Numbered from the stretch's first letter, positions 9,615 through 18,037 are shown. The stretch is DNA of 32,269 bases from Clostridia bacterium (GCA_017481205.1 JAFUPN010000037.1:1-32269), one strand, 5' to 3'. Numbers and translations are program-made. The notes: a model not told the origin generated them from the sequence alone.

Positions 9615-10835
9615 ATGGATAATATAAATATCATAAACGGCGGAGTTTGCGCTCCGAAGGGATTTAAGGCAAACGGAGTTCACTGCGGAATACGCAAGAA
9701 CCGTACAAAGAGAGACCTTGCGCTGATTGTCAGCGATACAAGGGCTGCAGCGGCGGCAGTGTATACAACAAATCTTGTATACGGTGCTCCGATAAAGGTT
9801 ACAAGAGACCATATTGCCGACGGCTATGCTCAGGCAATGGTGTGCAACAGCGGCAATGCCAACACCTGCAATGCAGATGGTGTTGAAATTGCCGAAAAAA
9901 TGAGCGAGCTCACCGCAAAGGCTGCAAATGTGGCGGCGGATGATGTTATCGTTGCTTCAACAGGCGTTATCGGTCAGCCTCTTGATATTGAGCCTATAGC
10001 AAAGGGGCTTCCTGAGCTGGCTGCAGGCTTGGGCGCTTGCAGCGAATATGCCGCTCAGGCGATAATGACTACAGATACAAAGATGAAAGAGATTTCTGTT
10101 TCATTTGAAATTGATGGGAAAACTTGTGCAATAGGTGGTATCGCCAAGGGCTCGGGTATGATTCACCCGAATATGGCGACAATGCTGGTGTTTATTACCA
10201 CAGACTGTGCCATAAGTCCGGAAATGCTCCAGAAAGCTCTGAGCAGAGATATTGCAAACACGTTTAATATGGTAAGCATTGACGGAGATACCTCCACCAA
10301 CGACATGGTAAGCATCATGGCAAACGGAATGGCGGGCAACAGCATAATAGATGCCGAGGGCGAAGCCTTTGATACATTTATGAAGGCTCTCAATACTGTG
10401 TGCACATATCTTTGCAAATGTATTGCCGCAGACGGCGAGGGTGCTACCAAGATGCTGGAGTGCAGTGTAACAGGTGCCGGCAGTGAGGCTACAGCAAAAA
10501 CAGTTGCAAAATCCGTTATTTGCTCATCCCTTGTAAAGGCGGCAATGTTCGGTGCCGATGCAAACTGGGGAAGAATACTCTGTGCCATAGGCTACAGCGG
10601 AGCAAAGGTTGATGTGGATAAAATTGATGTAAGTTTTAAGTCTGCCAAGGGCGAAATCCCTGTATGCAAAAACGGTGCAGGCATAGACTTTTCCGAGGAA
10701 ATTGCAAAGAAAATTCTTCTTGAGGATGAAATATATATAAATATTGCTTTAAACAGCGGTGATTACAACGCAACAGCCTGGGGCTGTGACCTTACATATG
10801 ATTATGTAAAGATTAACGGAGATTACAGAACCTGA
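9615..10835 (+). CDS. argJ: Bifunctional glutamate N-acetyltransferase / ornithine acetyltransferase
   Basis: ArgJ moves the acetyl group from N-acetylornithine to glutamate and so recycles it; some forms also use acetyl-CoA. The ATG at 9615 (MDNINIINGGVCAPKGF) matches the family's N-terminus and follows AAGAGGA; a longer upstream frame runs through the hairpin region and is rejected. The 406 residues include the oxyanion S-T-G (116-118) and the self-cleavage site M-A188|T189-M-L after K-G-S-G-M-I-H-P-N, which makes the alpha and beta chains with Thr as nucleophile. It ends in TGA, 24 bases before argB. Confidence 0.97.
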   Translation: MDNINIINGGVCAPKGFKANGVHCGIRKNRTKRDLALIVSDTRAAAAAVYTTNLVYGAPIKVTRDHIADGYAQAMVCNSGNANTCNADGVEIAEKMSELTAKAANVAADDVIVASTGVIGQPLDIEPIAKGLPELAAGLGACSEYAAQAIMTTDTKMKEISVSFEIDGKTCAIGGIAKGSGMIHPNMATMLVFITTDCAISPEMLQKALSRDIANTFNMVSIDGDTSTNDMVSIMANGMAGNSIIDAEGEAFDTFMKALNTVCTYLCKCIAADGEGATKMLECSVTGAGSEATAKTVAKSVICSSLVKAAMFGADANWGRILCAIGYSGAKVDVDKIDVSFKSAKGEIPVCKNGAGIDFSEEIAKKILLEDEIYINIALNSGDYNATAWGCDLTYDYVKINGDYRT

Positions 10836-10858
10836 TATATAAAAGGAGAGAAATTTTT

Positions 10859-11713
10859 ATGGAATTAACTAATGCACAGAGGGCAAGGGTCCTTGTACAG
10901 GCATTACCCTACATACAGAAATATAATAACAAAATCGTTGTTGTCAAATACGGCGGCAACGCAATGACAGATGAAAAGCTTAAAAAATCAGTTATGAAGG
11001 ATATTGTGCTTATGTGGCTTATCGGCATAAAGGTTGTGTTGGTGCATGGAGGCGGTCCCGAAATAACAGAGATGCTTGATAAATTGGGCAAGGAAACGCA
11101 GTTTGTTGACGGTCTTCGTGTTACCGATAAGGAGACTGCCGATGTGGTGCAGATGGTGCTCTCCGGCAAGATAAATAAGGGTCTTGTTAACCTTATTGAA
11201 AGCAAGGGCGGCAAGGCAATGGGTATCTGTGGTACCGACGGTCATATGATTGAAGCAAAGCAGATGGACGAAAGACTGGGCTATGTGGGCGAGATTACAA
11301 AGGTAAATACTCAGCCGATTTCAGACCTGCTTGAAAAGGGATATATCCCTGTTGTATCCTCCGTAGGCTGTGATAACGATGGAAATATATACAACATAAA
11401 TGCCGATACTGCCGCTGCAAAGATTGCAGGTATGCTGGGGGCTGAGAGCCTTATCTCTATGACAAATATCAGCGGTATTCTTAAAGACAAGGATGATCCG
11501 AAATCTCTTATACCTAAGCTTACAACCAAAGAGGCGGCAAAGCTTATGGAAGAGGGAATCATTGCCGGAGGCATGATACCTAAGGTTGAATGCTGTGTAA
11601 ACGCCATTAACTGGGGCGTGCGCAAGGTATTTGTTATTGACGGTACGATAAAGCATTCAATACTTATTGAGACTCTTACTGATGAAGGTATTGGAACCAT
11701 GTTTGTAAAATAA
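10859..11713 (+). CDS. argB: Acetylglutamate kinase
   Basis: Phosphorylates N-acetylglutamate, second step of arginine synthesis and often the feedback point. The 284 residues carry V-V-V-K30-Y-G-G-N-A-M at the phosphate-binding loop, V-L-V-H63-G-G-G-P-E-I, and the C-terminal G-G-M-I-P-K-V-E-C-C with the second phosphate-binding Lys. An AAAGGAGAG site precedes the ATG. It is followed by 161 bases without a gene before argD. Confidence 0.97.
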   Translation: MELTNAQRARVLVQALPYIQKYNNKIVVVKYGGNAMTDEKLKKSVMKDIVLMWLIGIKVVLVHGGGPEITEMLDKLGKETQFVDGLRVTDKETADVVQMVLSGKINKGLVNLIESKGGKAMGICGTDGHMIEAKQMDERLGYVGEITKVNTQPISDLLEKGYIPVVSSVGCDNDGNIYNINADTAAAKIAGMLGAESLISMTNISGILKDKDDPKSLIPKLTTKEAAKLMEEGIIAGGMIPKVECCVNAINWGVRKVFVIDGTIKHSILIETLTDEGIGTMFVK

Positions 11714-11874
11714 CAGATTGGGATGTAAAAAATGCTCAGACCGCAAAAAAGAATGAGGATTTATTATATTGGTGTTAAATCCATCAGAAGTGTTTAAATG
11801 ATATTAAAGTAGAGAACAAAAATAGGAACGGCGTTTTTTGTCATTCCTTTTGTTAAAAAAGGACGTGAATTATT
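11714..11874 (+). other. argB-argD intergenic stretch
   Basis: 161 bases with no gene. The first part (11720-11748) resembles a segment directly after xerD at 27136-27164. A short GGATTT/AAATCC inverted repeat follows. No convincing promoter or terminator was seen, so readthrough into argD is plausible. Confidence 0.4.
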
Positions 11875-13041
11875 GTGAGCAACATAAAAGAACTTGACAG
11901 CAAATATATTGCGGGAACCTATGGTAGATTTCCCGTTGAGATAGTAAAGGGCAAGGGAGAAATTGCAATTGACTCCGAGGGTAGGGAATATATTGATCTT
12001 TCCTCGGGTATCGCAGTGAACACCTTCGGTCATGCAGACGAAGAGTGGATAAATGCGGTAACAGAGCAGATAAAGCTGTTTTCGCACACTTCAAATCTGT
12101 ATTACTCTGCTCCCTGTGCAAGGCTTGCTGAGCTTCTTTGCCGGCATACGGGCATGAGCAAGGTGTTTTTTTCAAACTCGGGTGCCGAGGCGAATGAGTG
12201 CGCCATAAAGGCAGCACGCGAGTATGCCGCAGCCACCAAGGGACCTGAATACAATACTATCATCACTCTTATAAACAGCTTCCACGGCAGAACTATTACA
12301 ACCCTCGCCGCAACAGGTCAGGATACATTTCACAAGAATTTCCTGCCTCTTACGGAGGGCTTTGTATATGCAGCTGCAAATGACATAGATTCTGTAAAAG
12401 AGCTTGTAAGCGAGCATAAATGTGCCGCAATCATGATGGAACTCGTACAGGGCGAGGGCGGAGTTAACCCTCTTGATAAGGAATTTGTAAAGGAGATGGG
12501 CGAGCTTGCCAAAGCAAACGACCTTCTTGTTGTACTTGATGAGGTGCAGACAGGCAACGGCAGAACAGGCAAGTTCTGTGCATATATGAACTACGATATT
12601 AATCCCGATATTGTTACCACTGCAAAGGGTCTTGCCGGCGGACTGCCTATAGGTGCAACTCTTTTTGGCGAAAAAGTAAAGGATGTATATAAGCCCGGAA
12701 TGCACGGCTCAACCTTTGGCGGCAATCCGGTGTGCTGTGCGGCGGCAATCAGTGTTGTCAGCCGTATTGATGACGAGCTTCTTGCGGATGTGTGCAAAAA
12801 GTCTGAATATATCTTCAAGGCATTGGAAAATGCCGAGGGTGTACAGAGCATAACCGGTATGGGACTCATGCTTGGTATAAAGACTGATAAAACTGCCAAA
12901 GAGGTTATCGACGGCTGCAGGGAAAAGGGTGTTCTGGTTATCAGCGCCAAGGACAAGGTAAGACTGCTGCCTCCCCTTAATATCAGCTTTGAAAATCTAC
13001 AAAAGGCTGTTGAGGTTATCAAGGAAGTATGTAAACAATAA
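11875..13041 (+). CDS. argD: Acetylornithine aminotransferase
   Basis: PLP-dependent class III aminotransferase converting N-acetylglutamate semialdehyde to N-acetylornithine. The 388 residues begin at a GTG; AAAAAGGA lies about 10 bases upstream. Motifs: S-N-S-G-A-E-A-N-E near 100, F-H-G-R-T near 137, D222-E-V-Q-T-G-N-G-R-T-G for PLP nitrogen contact, and the Schiff-base K251 in T-T-A-K-G-L-A-G-G-L-P-I-G-A. It completes a route from glutamate to acetylornithine; with ArgJ the cycle returns ornithine. argF, argG, argH and carAB are not in this window. Confidence 0.96.
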   Translation: MSNIKELDSKYIAGTYGRFPVEIVKGKGEIAIDSEGREYIDLSSGIAVNTFGHADEEWINAVTEQIKLFSHTSNLYYSAPCARLAELLCRHTGMSKVFFSNSGAEANECAIKAAREYAAATKGPEYNTIITLINSFHGRTITTLAATGQDTFHKNFLPLTEGFVYAAANDIDSVKELVSEHKCAAIMMELVQGEGGVNPLDKEFVKEMGELAKANDLLVVLDEVQTGNGRTGKFCAYMNYDINPDIVTTAKGLAGGLPIGATLFGEKVKDVYKPGMHGSTFGGNPVCCAAAISVVSRIDDELLADVCKKSEYIFKALENAEGVQSITGMGLMLGIKTDKTAKEVIDGCREKGVLVISAKDKVRLLPPLNISFENLQKAVEVIKEVCKQ

Positions 13042-13110
13042 AATTACAGGGACTATTAAAAAAGTCGCTATGGAGATGTTGAAAAATAGCTTAGATGGAA
13101 CAAACTGAAT

Positions 13111-13135
13111 CAAAGCAAGGTTTCGCCTTGCTTTG
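13111..13135 (+). terminator. Hairpin downstream of argD
   Basis: CAAAGCAAGG (13111-13120) and CCTTGCTTTG (13126-13135) form a perfect 10-bp stem with a 5-base loop. No T-run follows, so it may be an RNA-stabilising stem rather than a terminator. Confidence 0.4.
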
Positions 13136-13187
13136 GGTACACTGACCGGTGGAACTTGTTCGTAGTCAAGAGGAATAAAATATGCAC

Positions 13188-13210
13188 AAAACCGCGAATT
13201 TCGCGGTTTT
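13188..13210 (+). terminator. Probable terminator of the arg cluster
   Basis: AAAACCGCGAA and TTCGCGGTTTT form an 11-bp stem with a one-base centre, flanked by A and T tracts. It is a good intrinsic terminator and, being symmetric, could work on both strands. Confidence 0.6.
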
Positions 13211-13266
13211 CAACATTATTTGAGTATTATGACGATTAAATTATTTTGAAATCGTCTATTTCAGCT

Positions 13267-13319
13267 ACTAAGCCATTGGAGTATTTTTCGGAGTTCGGAT
13301 AGTACTCCAATGGCTTAGT
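13267..13319. repeat. Perfect 17-bp long hairpin of unknown role
   Basis: ACTAAGCCATTGGAGTA (13267-13283) pairs without mismatch with TACTCCAATGGCTTAGT (13303-13319) around a 19-base loop. It lacks a T-run and sits in a 550-base gap with no secure gene. It could be a small structured RNA, a protein-binding site or the remains of a mobile element. Confidence 0.5.
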
Positions 13320-13373
13320 GTATGAGCATTTTTCACATTCCTCCAAAATTTGTAAAAGGAGATTGTAACCGAT

Positions 13374-13484
13374 ATGAATGACTTTGTGTTTTATATTGCC
13401 TCCTGTGCCAAATACCTTGAGCTTAGCCGAAAGAGAATAATCCGAACCCGCTTTAACAGCGCAATTCCGGCATCTTTCGGCTAA
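13374..13484 (+). CDS. Doubtful 36-residue reading frame ending in repeat copy B
   Basis: An AAAAGGAG site lies about 10 bases before an ATG at 13374. The frame reads MNDFVFYIASCAKYLELS and then runs through repeat copy B, whose final GGCTAA gives the stop. The first 16 codons look like the start of a real gene, so this may be a remnant truncated by the repeat. No family recognised. Confidence 0.25.
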   Translation: MNDFVFYIASCAKYLELSRKRIIRTRFNSAIPASFG

Positions 13485-13485
13485 G
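13422..13485. repeat. TAGCCGAA element, copy B (64 bp, perfect ends)
   Basis: It has 12-bp perfect inverted ends, CTTAGCCGAAAG and CTTTCGGCTAAG. The inside matches the left part of copy D at 24823 (shared AATCCGA, CAGCGCAATTCCGGCATCTTT), so B looks like an internally deleted form of that 281-bp element. Confidence 0.7.
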
Positions 13486-13558
13486 AATGGAAAAATTAAT
13501 CCTATGGATGTTGAGCTGCAGGTGCAATCACCATTGTGTGTGATATTTGATTGAATTC

Positions 13559-13597
13559 AGCCGAAGCAACCAACACAAAAGGCGAGATTTTCGGCTA
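13559..13597. repeat. TAGCCGAA element, copy E
   Basis: AGCCGAA (13559-13565) and TTCGGCT (13590-13596) are inverted ends of a short copy. On the minus strand its TAGCCGAA supplies the TAG stop of the DeoR-type gene. On the plus strand TTCGGCTA is followed by a T-run (13598-13604), so it may terminate plus-strand transcripts. Confidence 0.6.
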
Positions 13598-14323
13598 TTT
13601 TTTTACTGCACCTTTTGGCAACTTTGCATCGCTTATAATCTCATCAAGCTCCTCCGGTTCGCACAGATTATTCAGATACACTTTGCCTATCTTGCGCCCG
13701 TCGCAAAGGAGAATTTGCTTTTTTGAACGGCGCATCATGGCACGTCTTATATCATTTTCCTCTGCAGAGGAGTCCGAGGGGATACCATCATATGACAGTC
13801 CTCTGCAGGAGAATATTGCTACATCTGCGTTGTATCGGGACAGGGTAGCGACAGCGTCGCTCCCTATATAGGAAAAGGACTTGTTTATCATCCTGCCTCC
13901 GGTACATATGTTTGTTATTCCGTACTGAGCCAGCAGCAATGCGGTTTTTGCACCGCTGGTTATAGCAATAATGTTTTTCAGCTCCGCAAGATGAGGCACA
14001 ACACAGCAGGCGCTGGTGCTGGCATCCAGCATGACGATATCGCCGTCTTTGATATGCTCAGCGGCTATTTTTGCCATATAATTTTTTGCCGGGTTCTGCT
14101 CGGTTTCTCTCAGGGCATAGGGTACCTTGGTATCCGCAGGGGTTTTCATCTGCGATACCTTCCCATGACCTCGTATTATCAATCCTTTTTTTTCAAGTTT
14201 AATCAAATCTCTGCGCAGTGTGGGCAGGCTTATAAACAGCTTTTGAGACAGGTCGGTAAGAGATGTTTCCTCTTGAGCCGACAGAATGTCCAGAATTTTG
14301 TGCTCTCTTTCATAAAAAGGCAA
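13595..14323 (-). CDS. DeoR/GlpR-family transcriptional repressor
   Basis: A 242-residue cytoplasmic regulator. The N-terminal winged helix (about residues 6-55: E-R-E-H-K-I-L-D-I-L, then L-P-T-L-R-R-D-L-I-K-L-E-K-K-G) is typical of DeoR. The C-terminal sensor domain holds D-G-D-I-V-M-L-D-A-S-T, I-T-S-G and a late C-D-G-R-K-I-G, as in DeoR proteins that sense sugar or polyol phosphates. I chose the TTG at 14323, which follows GGGGTG and starts the product at the usual family position; the frame is open to a TTG at 14341. It is divergent from the glycerol-1-phosphate dehydrogenase gene, which it probably controls. Its TAG stop lies in repeat copy E. Confidence 0.85.
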   Translation of the reverse strand: MPFYEREHKILDILSAQEETSLTDLSQKLFISLPTLRRDLIKLEKKGLIIRGHGKVSQMKTPADTKVPYALRETEQNPAKNYMAKIAAEHIKDGDIVMLDASTSACCVVPHLAELKNIIAITSGAKTALLLAQYGITNICTGGRMINKSFSYIGSDAVATLSRYNADVAIFSCRGLSYDGIPSDSSAEENDIRRAMMRRSKKQILLCDGRKIGKVYLNNLCEPEELDEIISDAKLPKGAVKK

Positions 14324-14362
14324 AACAAACACCCCAATCAAAAAATGAAATATATATACATA

Positions 14363-14387
14363 AAATCAATCATATTATGATTGATTT
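14363..14387. promoter_or_regulatory. 25-bp palindrome, candidate DeoR operator
   Basis: AAATCAATCATA (14363-14374) and TATGATTGATTT (14376-14387) are perfect inverted arms around one base, placed between the divergent regulator and dehydrogenase genes. A second inverted repeat ACAAAT/ATTTGT lies in the promoter spacer downstream. Binding by the adjacent DeoR protein is inferred. Confidence 0.55.
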
Positions 14388-14408
14388 ATTCAATATAAGG
14401 CTATATAA

Positions 14409-14437
14409 TTGACAAATATTGATTTGTTTAATAAAAT
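14409..14437 (+). promoter_or_regulatory. Promoter of the glycerol-1-phosphate dehydrogenase operon
   Basis: A consensus -35 TTGACA (14409-14414), a 17-base spacer and -10 TAAAAT (14432-14437). The spacer carries the inverted repeat ACAAAT-ATTG-ATTTGT, well placed for repression. Confidence 0.7.
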
Positions 14438-14502
14438 CTTATCATAGAAATTTATGAATTGCAACCATGAAATTCAGTTTGTATTTAAAAACGGAGGTAA
14501 AA

Positions 14503-15819
14503 ATGAGCACATTTATCCCAAACACTCTCTGCACCTGCGGCAGAGTACACACTGCAGCGGATTTGGACTGTGTTATACAAAAGAGTGCGGTAAACAGAAT
14601 TACGGAATTTGTAAAAAAGCTTGACGGAAAAAAAGCTTTTCTTTTTGCAGATATAAATACCTATCCCATAGCCGGTGACAAAATATGCGCTCTGCTGGAG
14701 TCGGACGGAATAGCTTGCTCAAAATATATATTCAGCGACAGACATCTTGAGCCCGACGAAAAAGCGGTGGGCTCGGTATTCATGCATTATGACAGCTCAT
14801 GCGATATTATCATAGGTCTCGGCTCAGGAGTTATCAATGACATAGGCAAAATCTTAAGCAAGTCCACGGGCAAGCCTTATATAATCGTGGGCACAGCCCC
14901 TTCAATGGACGGCTATGCATCTGCATCATCCTCCATGGCAATGGACGGAGTGAAGGTAAGCCTTAATACAAAATGCCCCGATGTAATAATCGGAGATATA
15001 GACATTCTGAAAACGGCCCCGGTGCATATGGCAAAATCCGGTCTGGGCGATATGCTTGCCAAATATACAAGCATCTGCGAATGGAGAATTTCAAATCTCA
15101 TAAACGGAGAATACTACTGCGAAAGTATTGCGGATTTTGTCAGAAAATCCCTTGAAAAATGTGTATCCAATGCCGAGGGGATTCTCAGACAGGATGAGGA
15201 AAGCCTTGCGGCGGTATTTGAAGGTCTCATAGGCTGCGGCACTGCCATGGAATATGCAGGTCTTTCACGTCCTGCTTCGGGCATAGAGCATTATCTGTCA
15301 CATGTGTGGGATATGCGCGGACTTGAATTTGGCACTCATGTGGATTTGCACGGCATTCAATGTGCAATAGGCTCTCTTTATTCCATAAAGGCATATGAGA
15401 GATTGCGCCAAATCACGCCGGATATGGCAAAGGGATGTGCGTACGCGGAAGGCTTTGACTTTGAGGACTGGAGCAGACAGCTCATTGAATTTATCGGTCA
15501 GGGTGCAAATGCCATGATACGGTTGGAGGCAAAAGAGCAGAAATACAATGTTGATAAACACAAAATCAGACTTAAAAAGATTATCGACAGCTGGGACGAT
15601 ATCCTCAGAATTATGGATGAAGAGCTGCCCTCAAGCGAGGAATTTGAAAAAATCCTTGACTCAATAGACGCACCGAAAACCGTTTCCGAAATAGGCATTG
15701 ACAGCTCAATTCTGCCAATGACATTTAAATCTGCCAAGGATATCCGTGACAAGTATGTACTTCCCCGCCTTATGTGGGACCTGGGGATTCTTGATGAAAT
15801 GGCAGATTCGATCTGCTGA
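14503..15819 (+). CDS. sn-glycerol-1-phosphate dehydrogenase (AraM/EgsA family)
   Basis: Likely NAD(P)-dependent interconversion of dihydroxyacetone phosphate and sn-glycerol 1-phosphate. The ATG at 14503 follows GGAGG; an upstream in-frame ATG at 14467 has no good site. The 438 residues show the NAD-binding G-L-G-S-G-V-I-N-D-I-G-K (105-116), T-A-P-S-M-D-G-Y-A-S (131-140), and the metal ligands D183 (L-G-D-M-L-A-K), H263 (G-I-E-H-Y-L-S-H) and H283 (V-D-L-H-G). This is the AraM-type iron-dehydrogenase-like fold. It stands beside a GDPD gene and a DeoR repressor, which suggests polyol-phosphate catabolism rather than lipid synthesis. The family also includes related dehydroquinate-synthase-fold enzymes, but this subfamily fits best. 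Confidence 0.85.
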   Translation: MSTFIPNTLCTCGRVHTAADLDCVIQKSAVNRITEFVKKLDGKKAFLFADINTYPIAGDKICALLESDGIACSKYIFSDRHLEPDEKAVGSVFMHYDSSCDIIIGLGSGVINDIGKILSKSTGKPYIIVGTAPSMDGYASASSSMAMDGVKVSLNTKCPDVIIGDIDILKTAPVHMAKSGLGDMLAKYTSICEWRISNLINGEYYCESIADFVRKSLEKCVSNAEGILRQDEESLAAVFEGLIGCGTAMEYAGLSRPASGIEHYLSHVWDMRGLEFGTHVDLHGIQCAIGSLYSIKAYERLRQITPDMAKGCAYAEGFDFEDWSRQLIEFIGQGANAMIRLEAKEQKYNVDKHKIRLKKIIDSWDDILRIMDEELPSSEEFEKILDSIDAPKTVSEIGIDSSILPMTFKSAKDIRDKYVLPRLMWDLGILDEMADSIC

Positions 15820-15868
15820 TTTAACCGGATTTTAATAAAAAATAATTTAAAATACAAGGAGACTAACT

Positions 15869-16621
15869 ATGAATAATATTATTGTTGAAGGACACCGCGG
15901 ATATTGCTCAAAATATCCCGAAAACACAATGATTTCTTATGAAGCGGCAATTGATCTGGGAGTTGATGCTATCGAATTTGACGTATGGCTTTCGGCAGAT
16001 AAGGTGCCTGTGCTTATGCATGATGGCAATGCAGTGCGTACCTGCGGAGTAAACAAGCATCTGAGAGACATGACTATGGCAGAAATAAAGGAGCTTGAGC
16101 CTGCCTATACCGAAAAATTCGGCGACAAATACAAGGGTATGGGGCTCACAGTACCTACTCTGGAAGAGCTGCTTCAGATGTGTGCCGAAAAACGTCCCGA
16201 CCTTATATTGGGGGTTGAAATCAAGGAGTACACAGAGGAAAATGTTGACCTGACAGTTGCACTGCTCAAGAAGTACGGCTTCTTTGACAACTGCTATTTT
16301 TATGCATTCAATGCACGTATCATCAAGTATCTCAAAACAAAGTACAACGGCAGAACCATGGGCTACCCCGATTTCCAGATGGGTGAGTATTTCCCCGGAG
16401 CTTATGATTACTATGATGAAATCGGTCTGGCACTGAGTATTGTGCGTTCGGAAATTTCTCAGTTCTACATAGACAAGGGCTTTCCCATGCACCTTTTCTG
16501 TGCGGACAACACCGAGGATGTTGAGCTTTTTGTAAAGAAAGGCGCATCGCTTATTACGGCAAACAATCCTGTTCCCCTGATGAAATATCTGGGCAGACTA
16601 CCTGAGGATTATAACGAATAA
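15869..16621 (+). CDS. Glycerophosphodiester phosphodiesterase
   Basis: A 250-residue TIM-barrel GDPD-family enzyme that splits glycerophosphodiesters into glycerol phosphate and an alcohol. Catalytic and Ca/Mg positions are visible: H9-R10-G in V-E-G-H-R-G, E18-N19, E36-F-D38-V, H51-D and E117-I-K119. The C-terminal I-T-A-N-N-P matches the family's final strand. There is no signal peptide, so it should act inside the cell. It lies 49 bases behind the glycerol-1-phosphate dehydrogenase, with an AAGGAG site, and probably feeds that enzyme. Confidence 0.92.
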   Translation: MNNIIVEGHRGYCSKYPENTMISYEAAIDLGVDAIEFDVWLSADKVPVLMHDGNAVRTCGVNKHLRDMTMAEIKELEPAYTEKFGDKYKGMGLTVPTLEELLQMCAEKRPDLILGVEIKEYTEENVDLTVALLKKYGFFDNCYFYAFNARIIKYLKTKYNGRTMGYPDFQMGEYFPGAYDYYDEIGLALSIVRSEISQFYIDKGFPMHLFCADNTEDVELFVKKGASLITANNPVPLMKYLGRLPEDYNE

Positions 16622-16628
16622 TAAAAAA

Positions 16629-16666
16629 ACTCAACCTGTTCAATTGAAACAGGTTGAATTTTTTTA
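16629..16666. terminator. Bidirectional terminator between GDPD and Mn-catalase genes
   Basis: TCAACCTGTT pairs with AACAGGTTGA around a short loop. It is flanked by A-run on one side and T-run on the other, and sits between two convergent genes. Confidence 0.85.
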
Positions 16667-16670
16667 TTCA

Positions 16671-17336
16671 TTATCTGAAAGAAACCGGCTCTACATTGAT
16701 TTTTTTAAATTCATCACTTGGAGAAGGCTCTGACATGCTGAAATACATTCTTGCCGCCTTTGTAGTGCCAAAATCCCTGTTTGAGCCTGTATTCTGCACC
16801 TTATTGAATGCTTTGCGGAACATGGCATTATGAGCCTCTTCACGGTTGAGGAGAAAATCAATGGTCTCGCGTACCTTCTTGTCATTTATCTGTCTGTAGA
16901 GATTTTCATAGGTCACCTTGGCGCGTTGCTCGGACGCGATGTTTGACAGCAGGTCTGCACACAAATCCCCCGTCACTGTCACATAGTCGCCTGTCCACGA
17001 ATAGCCCGAGGCATTAATCAGTCCGGGACACAGACCTATCTGTACATGAGTCTGGATTTCTCCGGCAGGCACCTTGTAAGCATCCACATCGTGACCGTTG
17101 AGCAGATTTATGGTCTGGGCAATCATCTCAAGATGTCCCAGCTCTTCGGCGGCAATATCCAGAAACAAATCCTTTATCTCCTGGTCTTTTATACGAAAGC
17201 TCTGCGCCATATACTGCATTGCCGCCTTGAGTTCTCCATTTCCGCCGCCAAGCTGCTCCTGAAGGAGTGCCGCATACTGAGGATTGGGACCTTCAACGCC
17301 AACGGGATGAAAAAGCTGTTTTTCGTGTTTGAACAT
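16671..17336 (-). CDS. Manganese catalase family protein, CotJC-like
   Basis: A 221-residue ferritin-like four-helix protein. The dimanganese ligands line up with those of the family: E35, E65 and H68 in A-A-E-E-L-G-H-L-E, E136 in A-S-E-Q-R-A-K, and H169 in R-E-E-A-H-N. Known members break down hydrogen peroxide; CotJC is a spore-coat form. The length is nearer the short CotJC type than long catalases. The partners cotJA and cotJB are not next to it. An AGGAGG site precedes the start. It fits an anaerobic spore former needing peroxide defence. Confidence 0.88.
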   Translation of the reverse strand: MFKHEKQLFHPVGVEGPNPQYAALLQEQLGGGNGELKAAMQYMAQSFRIKDQEIKDLFLDIAAEELGHLEMIAQTINLLNGHDVDAYKVPAGEIQTHVQIGLCPGLINASGYSWTGDYVTVTGDLCADLLSNIASEQRAKVTYENLYRQINDKKVRETIDFLLNREEAHNAMFRKAFNKVQNTGSNRDFGTTKAARMYFSMSEPSPSDEFKKINVEPVSFR

Positions 17337-17442
17337 TTTAAAAATTCCTCCTGTAAAATAAAATCGAAAAATATTTTTTCCTGTCTTATTATTTGCAGGC
17401 GGATTTGAAATATCCTTGATAATTAATTGATTTTTTGAAATA

Positions 17443-17469
17443 TTGACAAGAATTTTAAAATGATATAAT
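17443..17469 (+). promoter_or_regulatory. Probable promoter of the C_GCAxxG_C_C gene
   Basis: A consensus -35 TTGACA (17443-17448) is followed by TATAAT (17464-17469) with a short 15-base spacer; TAATAT two bases later would give 17. A leader of about 100 bases follows, without a clear structure. Confidence 0.5.
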
Positions 17470-17580
17470 ATTTAAAGTGAATTGACGGCTAGCTGTCATG
17501 AATCAAATTTATGTAAAATTCATTTTTATCCGTTGGGTGATTACTCTCATTATAGGATTATGAAAGGATGGGTACAATAT

Positions 17581-18033
17581 ATGAAATATTCAGAAAAAGT
17601 AGCAGAGCTCTTTGCAAAGGGCTACAATTGCTCACAGGCACTTTTTGCGGCATTTTGCGACTTAACAGGCATGGACGAAGACACGGCCCTCAGACTCTCC
17701 TCCTCCTTCGGTGGCGGGATGGGCAGAATGAGAGAGGTATGCGGAGCGGTGTCGGGAATGTTTATGGTGGCTGGTATGCTCTATGGCTACAGCGATACAG
17801 ACCCGGCTTCAAAAAAAGAGCATTATGAGCTTATTCAGGAGCTGGCTGAAAGATTTAAAGAAAAAAATCACGGTACTATCATATGCCGTGAGCTTCTTCG
17901 GGGAATAAAAACCGATACCAAGCCTGCTCCCGATGAGAGGAATGAACATTACTACAAGGTTCGTCCCTGTGTGAAATTTGTTGAGGATGCGGCAGATATT
18001 TTGGATGAGATGATTGAAAGCAGGAGAAATTAA
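17581..18033 (+). CDS. C_GCAxxG_C_C family protein (putative redox protein)
   Basis: A 150-residue protein of the C_GCAxxG_C_C family, whose function is not established. The conserved pattern is complete: Y-N-C-S-Q-A near residue 17, the glycine-rich F-G-G-G-M-G-R near 42-49, the C-G-A-V-S-G signature near 55, then C-R-E-L and P-C-V-K in the C-terminal part. The Cys spacing suggests a metal or redox centre. I start it at ATG 17581, the usual family N-terminus; AAAGGA lies 12 bases upstream. An in-frame ATG at 17560 overlaps that site. Repeat copy C begins five bases after its stop. Confidence 0.85.
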   Translation: MKYSEKVAELFAKGYNCSQALFAAFCDLTGMDEDTALRLSSSFGGGMGRMREVCGAVSGMFMVAGMLYGYSDTDPASKKEHYELIQELAERFKEKNHGTIICRELLRGIKTDTKPAPDERNEHYYKVRPCVKFVEDAADILDEMIESRRN

Positions 18034-18037
18034 TGCT

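Noticed and set aside
13267..13319. T-box or riboswitch
   Set aside because: No T-box sequence or known aptamer core was visible, and no metabolic gene follows in the plus direction.
17482..17580. N-terminal extension of the C_GCAxxG_C_C protein
   Set aside because: The extension covers the leader and does not match the family's N-terminus; ATG 17581 fits.
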